From positions 1-27,411 of IMG/VR virus record IMGVR_UViG_3300037557_000256: DNA of 27,411 nucleotides; one strand, given 5' to 3'. Of this stretch, positions 10,201 to 17,028 are shown piece after piece. Every line of letters starts with the position of its first letter. Within the stretch, counting starts at the first letter, position 1. This DNA comes from a virus. The notes under the pieces are model-generated. The model had not been told where the DNA came from. It ran no database searches and saw only the letters and a program-made list of their open reading frames with translations. Both the position numbers and the translations under genes were made by a program.

Positions 10201-12750
10201 GGTCTACACAGAATACCAGAGCACATTAAAGAGCACGGTTTTCGAGTTGACTCCAACACCACTCTCGATGACCTAGTGAAACACCTAGGTATGGGTGAGG
10301 ACGGTGCACATTCAGCACACTATGGTAATGTATTAGATTCAATAAAGGCATCACTCGACCCCAACAACGAGGAAGACCACAGAGTAATTATGTCTCTCAA
10401 TTCACTAGTGACTAACCCCCCTGAGTTGTATGACAAAGGCAATAAGAGGATATTTGAGGGGTATGAAGACATAGAACACATGCACGACCACGCCGGAGGA
10501 ATATATGCGTCCTCTAGAGACCACAGCGTGAATGATGATGATTATGAGAAAAAATACGGATACAGCAGAGAAGGGCGACTTGACTACACGAGACGCATAG
10601 AGGCTCAGATAAGGGGACTCAGAGGGCAGGTCAGGACTATGGGTCCAAAAGGGGTTCTAGATAACCTCGGTCTAACTTCCTTTGAGGCTCCTGAGGTTGG
10701 ACGGGGTAAAAACCAACGCTCAATGTTGACTAACGAACGCATTAAAGGGAAAGCAAGCCCATCTGATGGTGGCCATCTAGATAGGAGAGCCAACTACATT
10801 CAACACGCAGCAAAGGATATTTTCGTACATGACCCAAACTTCGACCTGTCATCATCACCTGAGATGATAGAAAGCGAAACCATAGGTTTTGGTAGTAGAG
10901 ACCTCCACCCCATAGGACCACACGGTAGCCCTATAATGGACCTCTACGGTTTTTCAGGTCTTATGGACTATAGTAATCACAGGATGAGAAAGCCTGATTC
11001 ATCATTCGATGCCACTTTCGGTGAACTAACATCTGGTCCTACTACTGCACCTCAACCAATGCATGGAGTCCCCATGCGAACCATTCATGACTCCTTTGGC
11101 GCTGATATAGCAGCCGCAGTTCAAGCGCAAGACAATCAGCAAATATCCCAAACTGGTGCTAATGCGTTCATGGTTGGTCCTAGTGGACAAGTACCAGCAG
11201 AGGATTTTAACAGTATGAATCTTAGTGAGCCATCTGACTATGCACAGTTCCTCTTGAACCCAGACTCTCTACTCATGAAGAAGGACGATACCCCCAAGTT
11301 CGTACCACCAATAAGACCGATGCATCGTATATTCGATTTCAAGGACATGAGTCAACTCAGAGGCTTCACAGGCTCTTGGGTGGTTTCTAAGTGGTATGAC
11401 GGTGAGAGAGTAGTGGTCATGAAGATAGGTGACAAGATAACCTCATACAACGAGAACAACTCAAGGATGAGTGTACCCAAATGGGTCAAAGAAGGAGTCA
11501 AGGGCCTAGGTGATAAGGATTGTACCTTAGATGGTATACTCGCTGATGATGAATTGCACATCATAGACATAACCTACTATGATGACACCGACATCACTGA
11601 CATGAACATTCAAGAGAGACTCAAGATACTAAGAGGGCAGTATGATGGTTATGATAATGTCACTATACCGGGTCCACATGATACTAGAATGACTGATGAT
11701 GATGGGTTGGAAGACACCGTCAACAGTTTACTGGAAGAACATGACAGTTTGTTAATCAGAGATGGGAAGAGCACCTACATGAAGGGAGAGAAGAGACACC
11801 CCAAGTGGGTTCTACTCAGACCAAACAAGAATGTCAATCTCAAGATACTGGATAAGAGGGGGAAGAAGAAAATCACATACCGATTAGGTGCGGGTCCTCT
11901 CATTGACGATGAGGGTATAGAAGAAGCAACAGTGGAATACGAGGGAGAGATATATCTCGATGTAGGCACAGTGACCAGCCCCAAACCGTTTGATGAAGGC
12001 TCAATAGTAGAAGTGGAGGTTACCGGTGTCAAGCGTAAGAAAATCAATGAGAGGGTAGTCTACGACTTGAATCCTGTTAAGATTGTAGGTGAAGGAGAAG
12101 GAGAGGCCAGCGTTAGTATGGAGACACTCAATATACTGGCCAAGTCTACACCTAACCTACACTTCCCCCATAACATAGACATAGAGGATAACACAATCAT
12201 TGTGAAAACGTATACTGAGAATGATGTATTCTATACAATTGAGAAGTCGGACATGGGATATTGGGTGCATTCACCTAGAACCACACTATCCGATATAGGG
12301 GAGTCAACATACTCGATAAGACTCTCAGAGAGTCTCAAACCATATTGGTCACAAGTAGCCAGTATGCTACTCAAAGGCAAGATAGAGAAGAAGCCCCTGC
12401 CCAAAGAAGAGGAAGACAAGGGTAAGAAGATTGCAGAGGAGAATCAAATACTCAAACCTGAGATGCAAAAGGCGCTTGATGTGATGATGAGAGCACTTGA
12501 TGTTCTTGAGAAGGGACACTTCCCTATGAGTGGGGGTAAAGGTCTAGGAATAGAATTAGGTGCACAAATCGAAAGCCCAAGAGGTCCAACATCACTAGAA
12601 GGAGAACAATCTGTACCTGATTACGACATGAAGGCACGGCCTACCGAAGACGATGAAAAACCATATCCGCATATGAAGCGACAACAAAAGAAGGATAAGG
12701 GCATCGAGTACAGCGATTCTGGTGAAGATAAAGAAGCACCAACAGTTTAG
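7231..12750 (+). CDS. Giant protein (1839 aa) with degenerate DNA-ligase-like domain
   Basis: GTG 7231 follows AAGGTGGT; the ATG at 7227 is out of frame. Residues 1 to about 1340 match nothing I recognise. They are polar, rich in His, Asp, Gly and Met, with histidine pairs such as SPHHKG and DDNHHYPN, and have no membrane helix. About residues 1345-1530 follow the order of an ATP-dependent ligase adenylation domain, and 1531-1625 look like its OB fold. The catalytic lysine is out of register (KWYDGER instead of KxDGxR) and other motifs are altered, so ligase activity is doubtful. The C-terminus has a Lys/Glu linker, a helix (MQKALDVMMRALDVLEKGHF) and a charged tail. Its place in the head cluster suggests a virion or ejected protein. 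Role unknown. Confidence 0.9.
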   Translation: MYEDSVSTFVKAREQLLLSILDGLDVEDNVQEYVFAKSVMLEHGFDGDTTWKENICDSFVRKMTYGKHGWIHPTEYEALQAEQNQQHLSTTHPWRGRVNRKGASHHHDLEVTGRGLNPYGDSDSNPFSSFYDPSKRMLPSGRSIRDELMVRQMVPSLTNHKTHGRVSAAVEKAQDQMMRKNGSPHHKGMRKTDLGGGTDRMFHGLGPLGGLNDTKLKTMHDVYERDFQKWMSGDEDWKSITDTGEVDHDGSWRLGAIADAKAEGHSTDTQEGHFHSQEELALRKLHADDRARSWNHKHIDTEVKDKPFSYEDLDFDTGVDTKVESVDHGHNLGLGGFMHQLQWFSPRERTAIMNAMKDGLDKKENQDIKLPDGTTVSAGRIKRSTHHILNAMSNWGGRTDGFTNENLIPRKESNEEQLSQKQQDDFFSTLHDTIHGDDFEHIGDIHNNLREALGLSVEDEEEGHFDADGMKHKSFVNLPKLSKHVGEDEEEIKQHYDKSINHIISSGHTDDRLSKTEILYALGYNEDMSEIGVDDNHHYPNYSGPLIDRDSLMDVLAKSKADGGLAKDGKGMRNDMQLHGTNYFDESEIDSDMAEVMKDLKIPGSSGHHGLGAFFASAFAAGGLGRNPHTMMEMIFEHFANADGESHLGRVDGQRITPHENNIGMIAPYLNHKRGIFNTPASILSKYGQTAIPSSVGKGKTPKNQILANVSHLSPGLANIISSLTDEELKDKYGKSYRINKPTYSSSSTTSRIPHGKGFKLSLPKKEVDIGDTNLAQTLGIGETLTTSNIPQTKYEEKVIPDQVSRYQALWGHSIATMLGRGTNQVRPEKMLGLSEAQLLTSLPSFGARTGDEKAVREMMANFGIGVEKFKEVTKLRPDGSEYKEKIPYRADEKMAKSQLREHTLRIQSHHRAITDMAMVLKQLKPEGTFSPDNPNLHAEIDGLWRDANMVLMHLPRGAEIELPDGTTWTNNLSVMEQGIDKEKTPLQQTGLHRIPEHIKEHGFRVDSNTTLDDLVKHLGMGEDGAHSAHYGNVLDSIKASLDPNNEEDHRVIMSLNSLVTNPPELYDKGNKRIFEGYEDIEHMHDHAGGIYASSRDHSVNDDDYEKKYGYSREGRLDYTRRIEAQIRGLRGQVRTMGPKGVLDNLGLTSFEAPEVGRGKNQRSMLTNERIKGKASPSDGGHLDRRANYIQHAAKDIFVHDPNFDLSSSPEMIESETIGFGSRDLHPIGPHGSPIMDLYGFSGLMDYSNHRMRKPDSSFDATFGELTSGPTTAPQPMHGVPMRTIHDSFGADIAAAVQAQDNQQISQTGANAFMVGPSGQVPAEDFNSMNLSEPSDYAQFLLNPDSLLMKKDDTPKFVPPIRPMHRIFDFKDMSQLRGFTGSWVVSKWYDGERVVVMKIGDKITSYNENNSRMSVPKWVKEGVKGLGDKDCTLDGILADDELHIIDITYYDDTDITDMNIQERLKILRGQYDGYDNVTIPGPHDTRMTDDDGLEDTVNSLLEEHDSLLIRDGKSTYMKGEKRHPKWVLLRPNKNVNLKILDKRGKKKITYRLGAGPLIDDEGIEEATVEYEGEIYLDVGTVTSPKPFDEGSIVEVEVTGVKRKKINERVVYDLNPVKIVGEGEGEASVSMETLNILAKSTPNLHFPHNIDIEDNTIIVKTYTENDVFYTIEKSDMGYWVHSPRTTLSDIGESTYSIRLSESLKPYWSQVASMLLKGKIEKKPLPKEEEDKGKKIAEENQILKPEMQKALDVMMRALDVLEKGHFPMSGGKGLGIELGAQIESPRGPTSLEGEQSVPDYDMKARPTEDDEKPYPHMKRQQKKDKGIEYSDSGEDKEAPTV
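11269..12105 (+). other. Ligase-like adenylation plus OB region inside the giant protein
   Basis: Residues about 1347-1625. The lead-in FVPPIRPMHR resembles the PMLA-type strand before motif I. Motif I reads S-K1387-W-Y-D1390-G-E-R1393; family members have K-x-D-G-x-R, so tryptophan sits where lysine is required. Motif III is LDGI (D1434, G1435) where LDGE is usual. The segment IIDITYYDDTDITDMNIQER matches the FDLLYLDGxDLTxxPLxER signature. Motif IV is DSLLIR (from D1505) where EGIVVK is usual. Motif V is KWVLLR (from K1525) where WLKLK is usual. The order and spacing match the family; the catalytic residues mostly do not. Confidence 0.75.
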
Positions 12751-12763
12751 ATTGATGCCGCTT

Positions 12764-12771
12764 CATATATG
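12764..12771 (+). promoter_or_regulatory. Possible TATA-like element before the protease gene
   Basis: The palindrome CATATATG lies in a 49-base gap between the giant gene and the protease, about 30 bases before GTG 12800. If the host is archaeal, a TATA box here would start transcription close to the start codon and could drive the protease and capsid genes separately. The element is short and AT-rich matches are expected by chance. Confidence 0.22.
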
Positions 12772-12799
12772 TAGTATGACACGATAAGCCTGAGTCAGT

Positions 12800-14167
12800 G
12801 TGTTGTCCCCATTGCGTCAATCCCAGTCTGGAATCACCATCATCAAAGGTGGAGACCTCGTTGTCGCAGGATATGCAAGCGTAGAAGTAGTTGACAAACA
12901 AGGGGACAAAATAACAAAGGAAGCATTGAAACTAGCATTCAAGAAATACATGGAGGACCCGAAGTACAGAAACGTGCAATTAGCGCATTCAAATATACAG
13001 GTCGGAGAAGTTATTCCAAATTATACAGATAATGAAGGGAGGTTGTGGAAAAGCGAAGTTGATGATGTCGGAATGTTTGTAGTTGTAGAATTACGAGACG
13101 ACATCGAGAAAGCAAAAGAAGTCGCTGCCGAAATACGAAAAGGCTCGTTAAGAGGATTTAGTATTGGAGGGCAGGCATTCAAGCGAGTCAGAAAATCAGA
13201 CCCAGTGCACGGCGATTATCAAGAAATCAGCAAACTGGAACTACACGAAATCACAATCTGTGAAAAAGGAATAAACCCTGAAGCAACATTCAGAATACTA
13301 AAAGAAGACAAAAATAAGGTGAAAAAAATGACAGAAGATAATAACGTAATGACGCAAATGACAGATGTTCTGTCACGTCTAGAAGGAAGACTCGACTCTA
13401 TGGAGAAGGGTGAACTACCGCCAGCATTGAAAGATGCTATAGACGATAAGAAAGATGATGAGCCAAAAGAGGAAAAGGTTGATGAGAAGAAAGATGATGA
13501 AGAGGATGTTGAGAAATCACAGTACTCAGACGTTATCACATCGGAATACCTCAACTGGATGGAAGACACTCTGAAGAGTGCAGGTGTGGACACAAGTGCC
13601 GCACGAACGCACTTTGATGATGTCAACAAGGCCAACCTAGGCTCAACACCCGAAGAGATGTCCTCTAATGAAGTAGGACGAACCGGACAGGTGAAGGGAA
13701 GGGCAACCTCAGATGGAAAGCCAGAAGCACCAAAGGCCAGTTTCGGCTCTGGTGGAAAGGGCAAGAAATCTTCCATCGAGAAGTCCCAGTTCCTATCAGC
13801 AGACAAGGTTTCTGACTCAGACATTGAGGCAGCATACGAAGTCTACAAGGCTGCTGCACTAGAGCAGGAGTTCAAGGGAAGCCTAGAGAATCACTTCTCA
13901 AGCCGCTTCTCACATGAGAGACAACATGAAGTTGCAAAGGCAGAGGCCGCAGCATACGATGCTCGTGGTCCTCTAGCAGACATTCAGAAGTCTCTAGCCG
14001 CTCTAACAGAGCGAATTGACAGTATCGGCTCAGTAGAGTCCGGTTCTACTATCGCAAAATCAGATAGCGCACTTCCAGCAATTGACGTACCTTCAACTGA
14101 AGAACTAGCAACAATGAGTTGGGAAGAGGTACATAACCTCGCAAACAGCACCTTTAGGAGTGATTAA
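12800..14167 (+). CDS. Prohead maturation protease fused to scaffold-like region
   Basis: The start is GTG 12800 or TTG 12803; an in-frame TGA at 12791 rules out anything longer. Residues 10-168 fit the HK97 prohead protease fold (peptidase family U35/S78): AGYASVEVVDKQGDKIT, then LAHSN with candidate catalytic H63, GSLRGFSIGG with candidate S121, and LELHEITICEKGINPEATF with an acidic residue at 147 or 150. From 177 on the protein is acidic and helical, with likely coiled coils (MTDVLSRLEGRLDSMEKGEL; LADIQKSLAALTERIDSIG), as expected of an internal scaffold. It ends in MSWEEVHNLANST, shared with the protein at 6411. The capsid gene follows at once. The fusion replaces a separate scaffold gene. 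Confidence 0.9.
   Translation: MLSPLRQSQSGITIIKGGDLVVAGYASVEVVDKQGDKITKEALKLAFKKYMEDPKYRNVQLAHSNIQVGEVIPNYTDNEGRLWKSEVDDVGMFVVVELRDDIEKAKEVAAEIRKGSLRGFSIGGQAFKRVRKSDPVHGDYQEISKLELHEITICEKGINPEATFRILKEDKNKVKKMTEDNNVMTQMTDVLSRLEGRLDSMEKGELPPALKDAIDDKKDDEPKEEKVDEKKDDEEDVEKSQYSDVITSEYLNWMEDTLKSAGVDTSAARTHFDDVNKANLGSTPEEMSSNEVGRTGQVKGRATSDGKPEAPKASFGSGGKGKKSSIEKSQFLSADKVSDSDIEAAYEVYKAAALEQEFKGSLENHFSSRFSHERQHEVAKAEAAAYDARGPLADIQKSLAALTERIDSIGSVESGSTIAKSDSALPAIDVPSTEELATMSWEEVHNLANSTFRSD
13318..13327 (+). promoter_or_regulatory. Internal ribosome binding site in the protease gene
   Basis: AAGGTG (13316-13321) is followed by six A and then an in-frame ATG at 13328, an ideal Shine-Dalgarno spacing. 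It falls exactly at the boundary between the protease domain and the scaffold-like region. Confidence 0.55.
13328..14167 (+). CDS. Nested in-frame scaffold protein (279 aa), predicted
   Basis: Starting at ATG 13328 (residue 177 of the long form), this frame would give the scaffold region alone. Internal in-frame starts of this kind are established for lambda genes C and Nu3, where protease and scaffold share a C-terminus. The sequence support is the well-placed GGTG six bases before ATG and the match between start and domain boundary. The product is acidic with two coiled-coil stretches and the C-terminal MSWEEVHNLANST motif. It would be made in excess over the protease form and removed at maturation. 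No expression evidence is available here. Confidence 0.5.
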   Translation: MTEDNNVMTQMTDVLSRLEGRLDSMEKGELPPALKDAIDDKKDDEPKEEKVDEKKDDEEDVEKSQYSDVITSEYLNWMEDTLKSAGVDTSAARTHFDDVNKANLGSTPEEMSSNEVGRTGQVKGRATSDGKPEAPKASFGSGGKGKKSSIEKSQFLSADKVSDSDIEAAYEVYKAAALEQEFKGSLENHFSSRFSHERQHEVAKAEAAAYDARGPLADIQKSLAALTERIDSIGSVESGSTIAKSDSALPAIDVPSTEELATMSWEEVHNLANSTFRSD

Positions 14168-14169
14168 GA

Positions 14170-15309
14170 ATGGCAAGAAATTACATACGCACAATAACAG
14201 ACATGGAAAGATACTACTACGGAGCAGGTAACTCAATGGGTTACTCTTACTCCGGCAGTGAACTTTTGAAGGCGGATGCACCAATGCTCTCTTCATCGGC
14301 TGGCACATACAATGCAATCTACGGACGCAAGGTATGGTCACAGATGAACCAAGAGTTCAACGCATTCTCCATACTACCAAAGCGTCCTTGGGACCGCTCT
14401 GGATGGCGAGTTCTAACTGACAAGCCTAACTCAGGCGCAGTGCACGGTGGAGTTGCAGAGAACGCAACCCTTCCAGACACAGTCAAGCCTACCTTCCAGC
14501 ACGTGGCTGCAAAGCCAAAGACGATTGTGCACACCTTCGACATGTCGGAGACTGCAATCTTCCTTGCTGACAAGGACGACGGAATGGGCGACATTCGCTC
14601 AGTCCTGAAAGAGGAAATGGGCAAGCACCACGCAGAGATGGTCAACAAGATGCTTCTCACTGACGTGACGACAGCAGCAGGAAACAACATCGAGTCAATC
14701 GACAGAGTTACTACTTCTGACAGCACAGTAATGACCTCAGGGACACACTACGACGCTGGAGACGAGGATATCTACTCCATCGACAGAAATGGAAGCAGCA
14801 ACTCTTGGTCCTACGCTGAGGGTAACGGAGACACTGGGTCTGCTAACCGAGTTCTAAGCCTAGACCATCTGGACGATTTGTTCCAGAAGATTTGGGTCCG
14901 TGGTGGAAACCCCAAGGTTATCCTAACCAAGTACGACACTCTGATGAGGCTACAGCAACTACTACAGTCACAACAGAGGTTCATGGAAGAAAAGAGGGTC
15001 ACCCCATCCCACAACGGTGTGAAGGGTGTTCCCGGTATGGAAGCAGGTTTCGTAGTAGCAACCTACAACGGAGTTCCAATCATACCTTCCAAAGACGTAG
15101 CAGCAGATGGACTCGGCAGGATGTATTTCCTAGATACCGATTACATGTACTTCAGCACGGCCATCCCGACACAATACTACGAGAGTGGAATTGAGACTGG
15201 TGACCCATTCGCAATCAACAGACTAGGACAGGAAGGAATGTACAGGACCATGGGAGAACTATGGACAACTTTCTTCGGTGGACAAGGGAGCGTTCGAGAC
15301 CTCAAGTGA
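14170..15309 (+). CDS. Major capsid protein, HK97 fold
   Basis: The ATG at 14170 has AGGAG (14156-14160) nine bases before it. The position directly after protease/scaffold, the 379-residue length and the sequence pattern support the call: an N-terminal arm, a strand-rich region (SGWRVLTDKPNSGAVHGG), a long spine-type helix (MGDIRSVLKEEMGKHHAEMV), a P-domain strand and helix (GGNPKVILTKYDTLMRLQQL) and a C-terminal strand set ending in INRLGQEGMYRTMGELWTTF. There is no long N-terminal delta domain, consistent with the scaffold being supplied by the neighbouring gene. By my count 16 of 19 Asn codons are AAC, suggesting codon selection for high expression. Confidence 0.9.
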   Translation: MARNYIRTITDMERYYYGAGNSMGYSYSGSELLKADAPMLSSSAGTYNAIYGRKVWSQMNQEFNAFSILPKRPWDRSGWRVLTDKPNSGAVHGGVAENATLPDTVKPTFQHVAAKPKTIVHTFDMSETAIFLADKDDGMGDIRSVLKEEMGKHHAEMVNKMLLTDVTTAAGNNIESIDRVTTSDSTVMTSGTHYDAGDEDIYSIDRNGSSNSWSYAEGNGDTGSANRVLSLDHLDDLFQKIWVRGGNPKVILTKYDTLMRLQQLLQSQQRFMEEKRVTPSHNGVKGVPGMEAGFVVATYNGVPIIPSKDVAADGLGRMYFLDTDYMYFSTAIPTQYYESGIETGDPFAINRLGQEGMYRTMGELWTTFFGGQGSVRDLK

Positions 15310-15348
15310 GTAGTTTGGAGATAATGGAGACAAAAGGAGTGAAATAAT

Positions 15349-15762
15349 ATGGCAATAACAATGACAAAAGCAAGCGGGTCTGCCGGAGTAATGACGGTGG
15401 ACTTTGAATTAGAATTATACGCAGGAGCGCTAGGCTCAGACAGCAGATGGTTAGACGGAGCAGGTGGGGCAGCAGATGCATACCCCGGTGCTCTAACACC
15501 ATTCGCGGCAGAGAACGACGATACAACCAATACAGGAGGGCGAGGACTGAAACTAATAGTCGGCACTTGCACTCTGATTGTGAATGACGCAACTTTCACA
15601 GTCGGTAATGGAGCAGATACAATACATGCAATAGTAGTTGGCGGCTCAGGTGTAGCCGGCACATCTTGCTCGGTAGATGCAGGACTTGGGTCAGGTACCA
15701 TCACATTCGCTTGTGAGGGCACACTAACCGGAAGCACTGGATTCATGGCGATAGTATCCTGA
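15349..15762 (+). CDS. Small Gly/Ala/Thr-rich structural protein (137 aa)
   Basis: AGGAGTG (15335-15341) lies seven bases before ATG 15349. The protein is glycine-, alanine- and threonine-rich with alternating hydrophobic strands (LKLIVGTCTLIVNDATFTVG; GTITFACEGTLTGSTGF), suggesting a small beta-sandwich. Next to the capsid gene, a head decoration or minor capsid protein is the likely role, but no family is recognised. Confidence 0.82.
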   Translation: MAITMTKASGSAGVMTVDFELELYAGALGSDSRWLDGAGGAADAYPGALTPFAAENDDTTNTGGRGLKLIVGTCTLIVNDATFTVGNGADTIHAIVVGGSGVAGTSCSVDAGLGSGTITFACEGTLTGSTGFMAIVS

Positions 15763-15773
15763 GGTGGTTCTAG

Positions 15774-16235
15774 TTGCCATCCGTAACCTTTCTTGGTCCT
15801 GAGTTCTGGAGAAACTCTCCTGATTCGGGCGCTGAGTTCAATAGGGCGGTTCCGCAGACTAAGAGTCAAGAATGGATAGACCTGTGGAGACGCAGGTTAC
15901 CAGCATCACACTGGAGATTAGAGGGAGATGAACCCCTCACAGTGGATGCCGGTCAAGACGGACTACCAGATGATGGATGGCGAAGAGCCGACATCATAGA
16001 CTGGGTCAGAAACAACGGCGGAACTGTTGGAAGAGTCTACCAAACTAAGACTCAACTACTAGCACAAGTCGATAGCCTTCTAAACCCGCCCGCACCTGAG
16101 CCGATTGTCGAGGAGACAGTCGAAGAGCCAGTTGTAGTGGAAGTGGTTGAAGAGGCAGTTGAAGAGGCAGTTGAAGAGGCAGTTGAAGAGGCAGTCGAGG
16201 AAACGGCAACAGAATCAAATATAATGGAGGAATAA
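15774..16235 (+). CDS. Acidic-tailed protein with HeH/SAP-like motif
   Basis: The start is TTG 15774, with GAGGTGG shortly upstream; no ATG lies near the N-terminus, so a rare start codon is likely. Residues 66-103 (GWRRADIIDWVRNNGGTVGR followed by TKTQLLAQVDSLL) resemble the helix-extension-helix of the HeH, LEM or SAP families, often nucleic-acid or protein binding. The Trp/Arg-rich N-terminus is followed by a Pro linker and a Glu/Val tail with four exact VEEA repeats. A similar plan (SAP plus acidic low complexity) appears in the gene at 21703. In the virion context a head-completion or DNA-end-contacting role is possible but not shown. Confidence 0.8.
   Translation: MPSVTFLGPEFWRNSPDSGAEFNRAVPQTKSQEWIDLWRRRLPASHWRLEGDEPLTVDAGQDGLPDDGWRRADIIDWVRNNGGTVGRVYQTKTQLLAQVDSLLNPPAPEPIVEETVEEPVVVEVVEEAVEEAVEEAVEEAVEETATESNIMEE
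16146..16193 (+). repeat. Four perfect 12-bp tandem repeats (VEEA)
   Basis: The unit GTTGAAGAGGCA is repeated four times exactly, flanked by related but diverged units (GTCGAGGAGACA, GTCGAAGAGCCA, GTCGAGGAAACG). The diverged flanks suggest an older acidic repeat that expanded recently in its centre. The reading frame is kept. Confidence 0.95.
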
Positions 16236-16239
16236 GAAA

Positions 16240-16527
16240 ATGACACAGACACAAACAACAGAAAATAGACCAACAGTGATGGGTAATCTCATCATGTATA
16301 CAGGCACATTTACCAATACAGCGTCAGAAGTAGCGACTACCATAGACTTGTCGGGGCTTTTAGCGAACATAGTATCGGGTGGTGCTAATGCACTCAGCAC
16401 AACCGCTGGAACTGGTAGTGGAGTTGATGGGGTGTTCGCATCTATCAACGCTGCTACACCTTCGCTCGTGCTAAACCACGTTGCCGGTCAAGACGGAACT
16501 TGGTGGGCATTAGGGAACCGCTCCTGA
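16240..16527 (+). CDS. Small beta-rich protein (95 aa), possible head decoration
   Basis: GGAGG (16226-16230) lies nine bases before ATG 16240. Strand-like segments alternate with Gly/Ser/Thr loops (NLIMYTGTFTNTASEVATTI; SLVLNHVAGQDGTWWALG). This pattern resembles small viral decoration or spike-base proteins, but the family is not identified. It lies in a run of small genes behind the capsid gene. Confidence 0.78.
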   Translation: MTQTQTTENRPTVMGNLIMYTGTFTNTASEVATTIDLSGLLANIVSGGANALSTTAGTGSGVDGVFASINAATPSLVLNHVAGQDGTWWALGNRS

Positions 16528-16539
16528 GGCGGTGACTGA

Positions 16540-16713
16540 ATGGTTAAGACATGTACCATACTGGGTCCTTACGCACCTACTGACTTCAACGACAGTACGG
16601 CTAGGGGAGTCATACAGACGGCGATAGTAGCCGCTGTTAGTACTAACACACCTGTAGCAGTTGACCCACATAACATATTGGGTAACGTATATGTGTTCGT
16701 AACAACTAGTTGA
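16540..16713 (+). CDS. Very small protein (57 aa)
   Basis: An ATG at 16540 follows GAGGCGGTG and opens a 57-codon frame ending at TGA 16711-16713. The product starts MVKTCTILGPYAPTDF and ends NVYVFVTTS, with a helical middle (RGVIQTAIVAAV). It fills an otherwise empty 200-base interval in a tightly packed cluster with the same kind of ribosome binding site as its neighbours, so I take it as a gene. Function unknown. Confidence 0.65.
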   Translation: MVKTCTILGPYAPTDFNDSTARGVIQTAIVAAVSTNTPVAVDPHNILGNVYVFVTTS

Positions 16714-16728
16714 TGGTGAGGGGAATGT

Positions 16729-17028
16729 ATGGGGTTCGATTTACAAACTCTTGAACTCAGCGACATTGAACGTGCACAAAAACAGAATGTCAAACTAGCA
16801 GAGACTCTTGGCACTGGAACCGTATTCAATACGGATAAACCACTAGCAGGCACTATTACTAAGCAGAATAAGAGAGTCGATGACATAGGTGACATCCTCA
16901 ATATAGGCTCTGGCACAAGGTGTCAACACTGTGCTTTACTTCACTTCATGTGGGTAGAGAAATGCAGTTCTTGCAAGAAACCCATGGAATACAACATGGC
17001 ACACAGAAATGAGGAGGCTCGTTGGTAA
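16729..17028 (+). CDS. Small zinc-ribbon protein (99 aa)
   Basis: GGTGAGGGG precedes ATG 16729. The C-terminal half has C65-x2-C68-x10-C79-x2-C82 (CQHC and CSSC), a four-cysteine zinc ribbon. The N-terminal half is helical and charged (ELSDIERAQKQNVKLAETLG). Stop and next start overlap as TAATG. It is one of several zinc-type motifs in this structural cluster. A structural or adaptor role is likelier than transcription control given the location, but this is not shown. Confidence 0.85.
   Translation: MGFDLQTLELSDIERAQKQNVKLAETLGTGTVFNTDKPLAGTITKQNKRVDDIGDILNIGSGTRCQHCALLHFMWVEKCSSCKKPMEYNMAHRNEEARW

Noticed and set aside
11269-12105. An active ATP-dependent DNA ligase
   Set aside because: Lysine is missing from the required place in motif I, and motifs III and IV lack their usual acidic and basic residues.
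12800-13330. Recent transfer of the protease domain, suggested by several CGA arginine codons
   Set aside because: CGA also occurs in the portal and other genes, and the sample is too small to claim a different origin.
13219-13824. Long minus-strand open frame (201 codons) opposite the protease/scaffold
   Set aside because: The protein is serine- and phenylalanine-rich, as expected from the reverse of Glu/Lys-rich coding sequence, and the plus strand holds a well-supported gene.
15324-15347. Seven-codon frame before the small protein at 15349
   Set aside because: Too short to judge; its sequence also contains the ribosome binding site of the next gene.
15177-15869. Minus-strand open frame (230 codons) across the capsid end and next genes
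   Set aside because: It crosses three plus-strand genes with good starts and has no ribosome binding site or family pattern.
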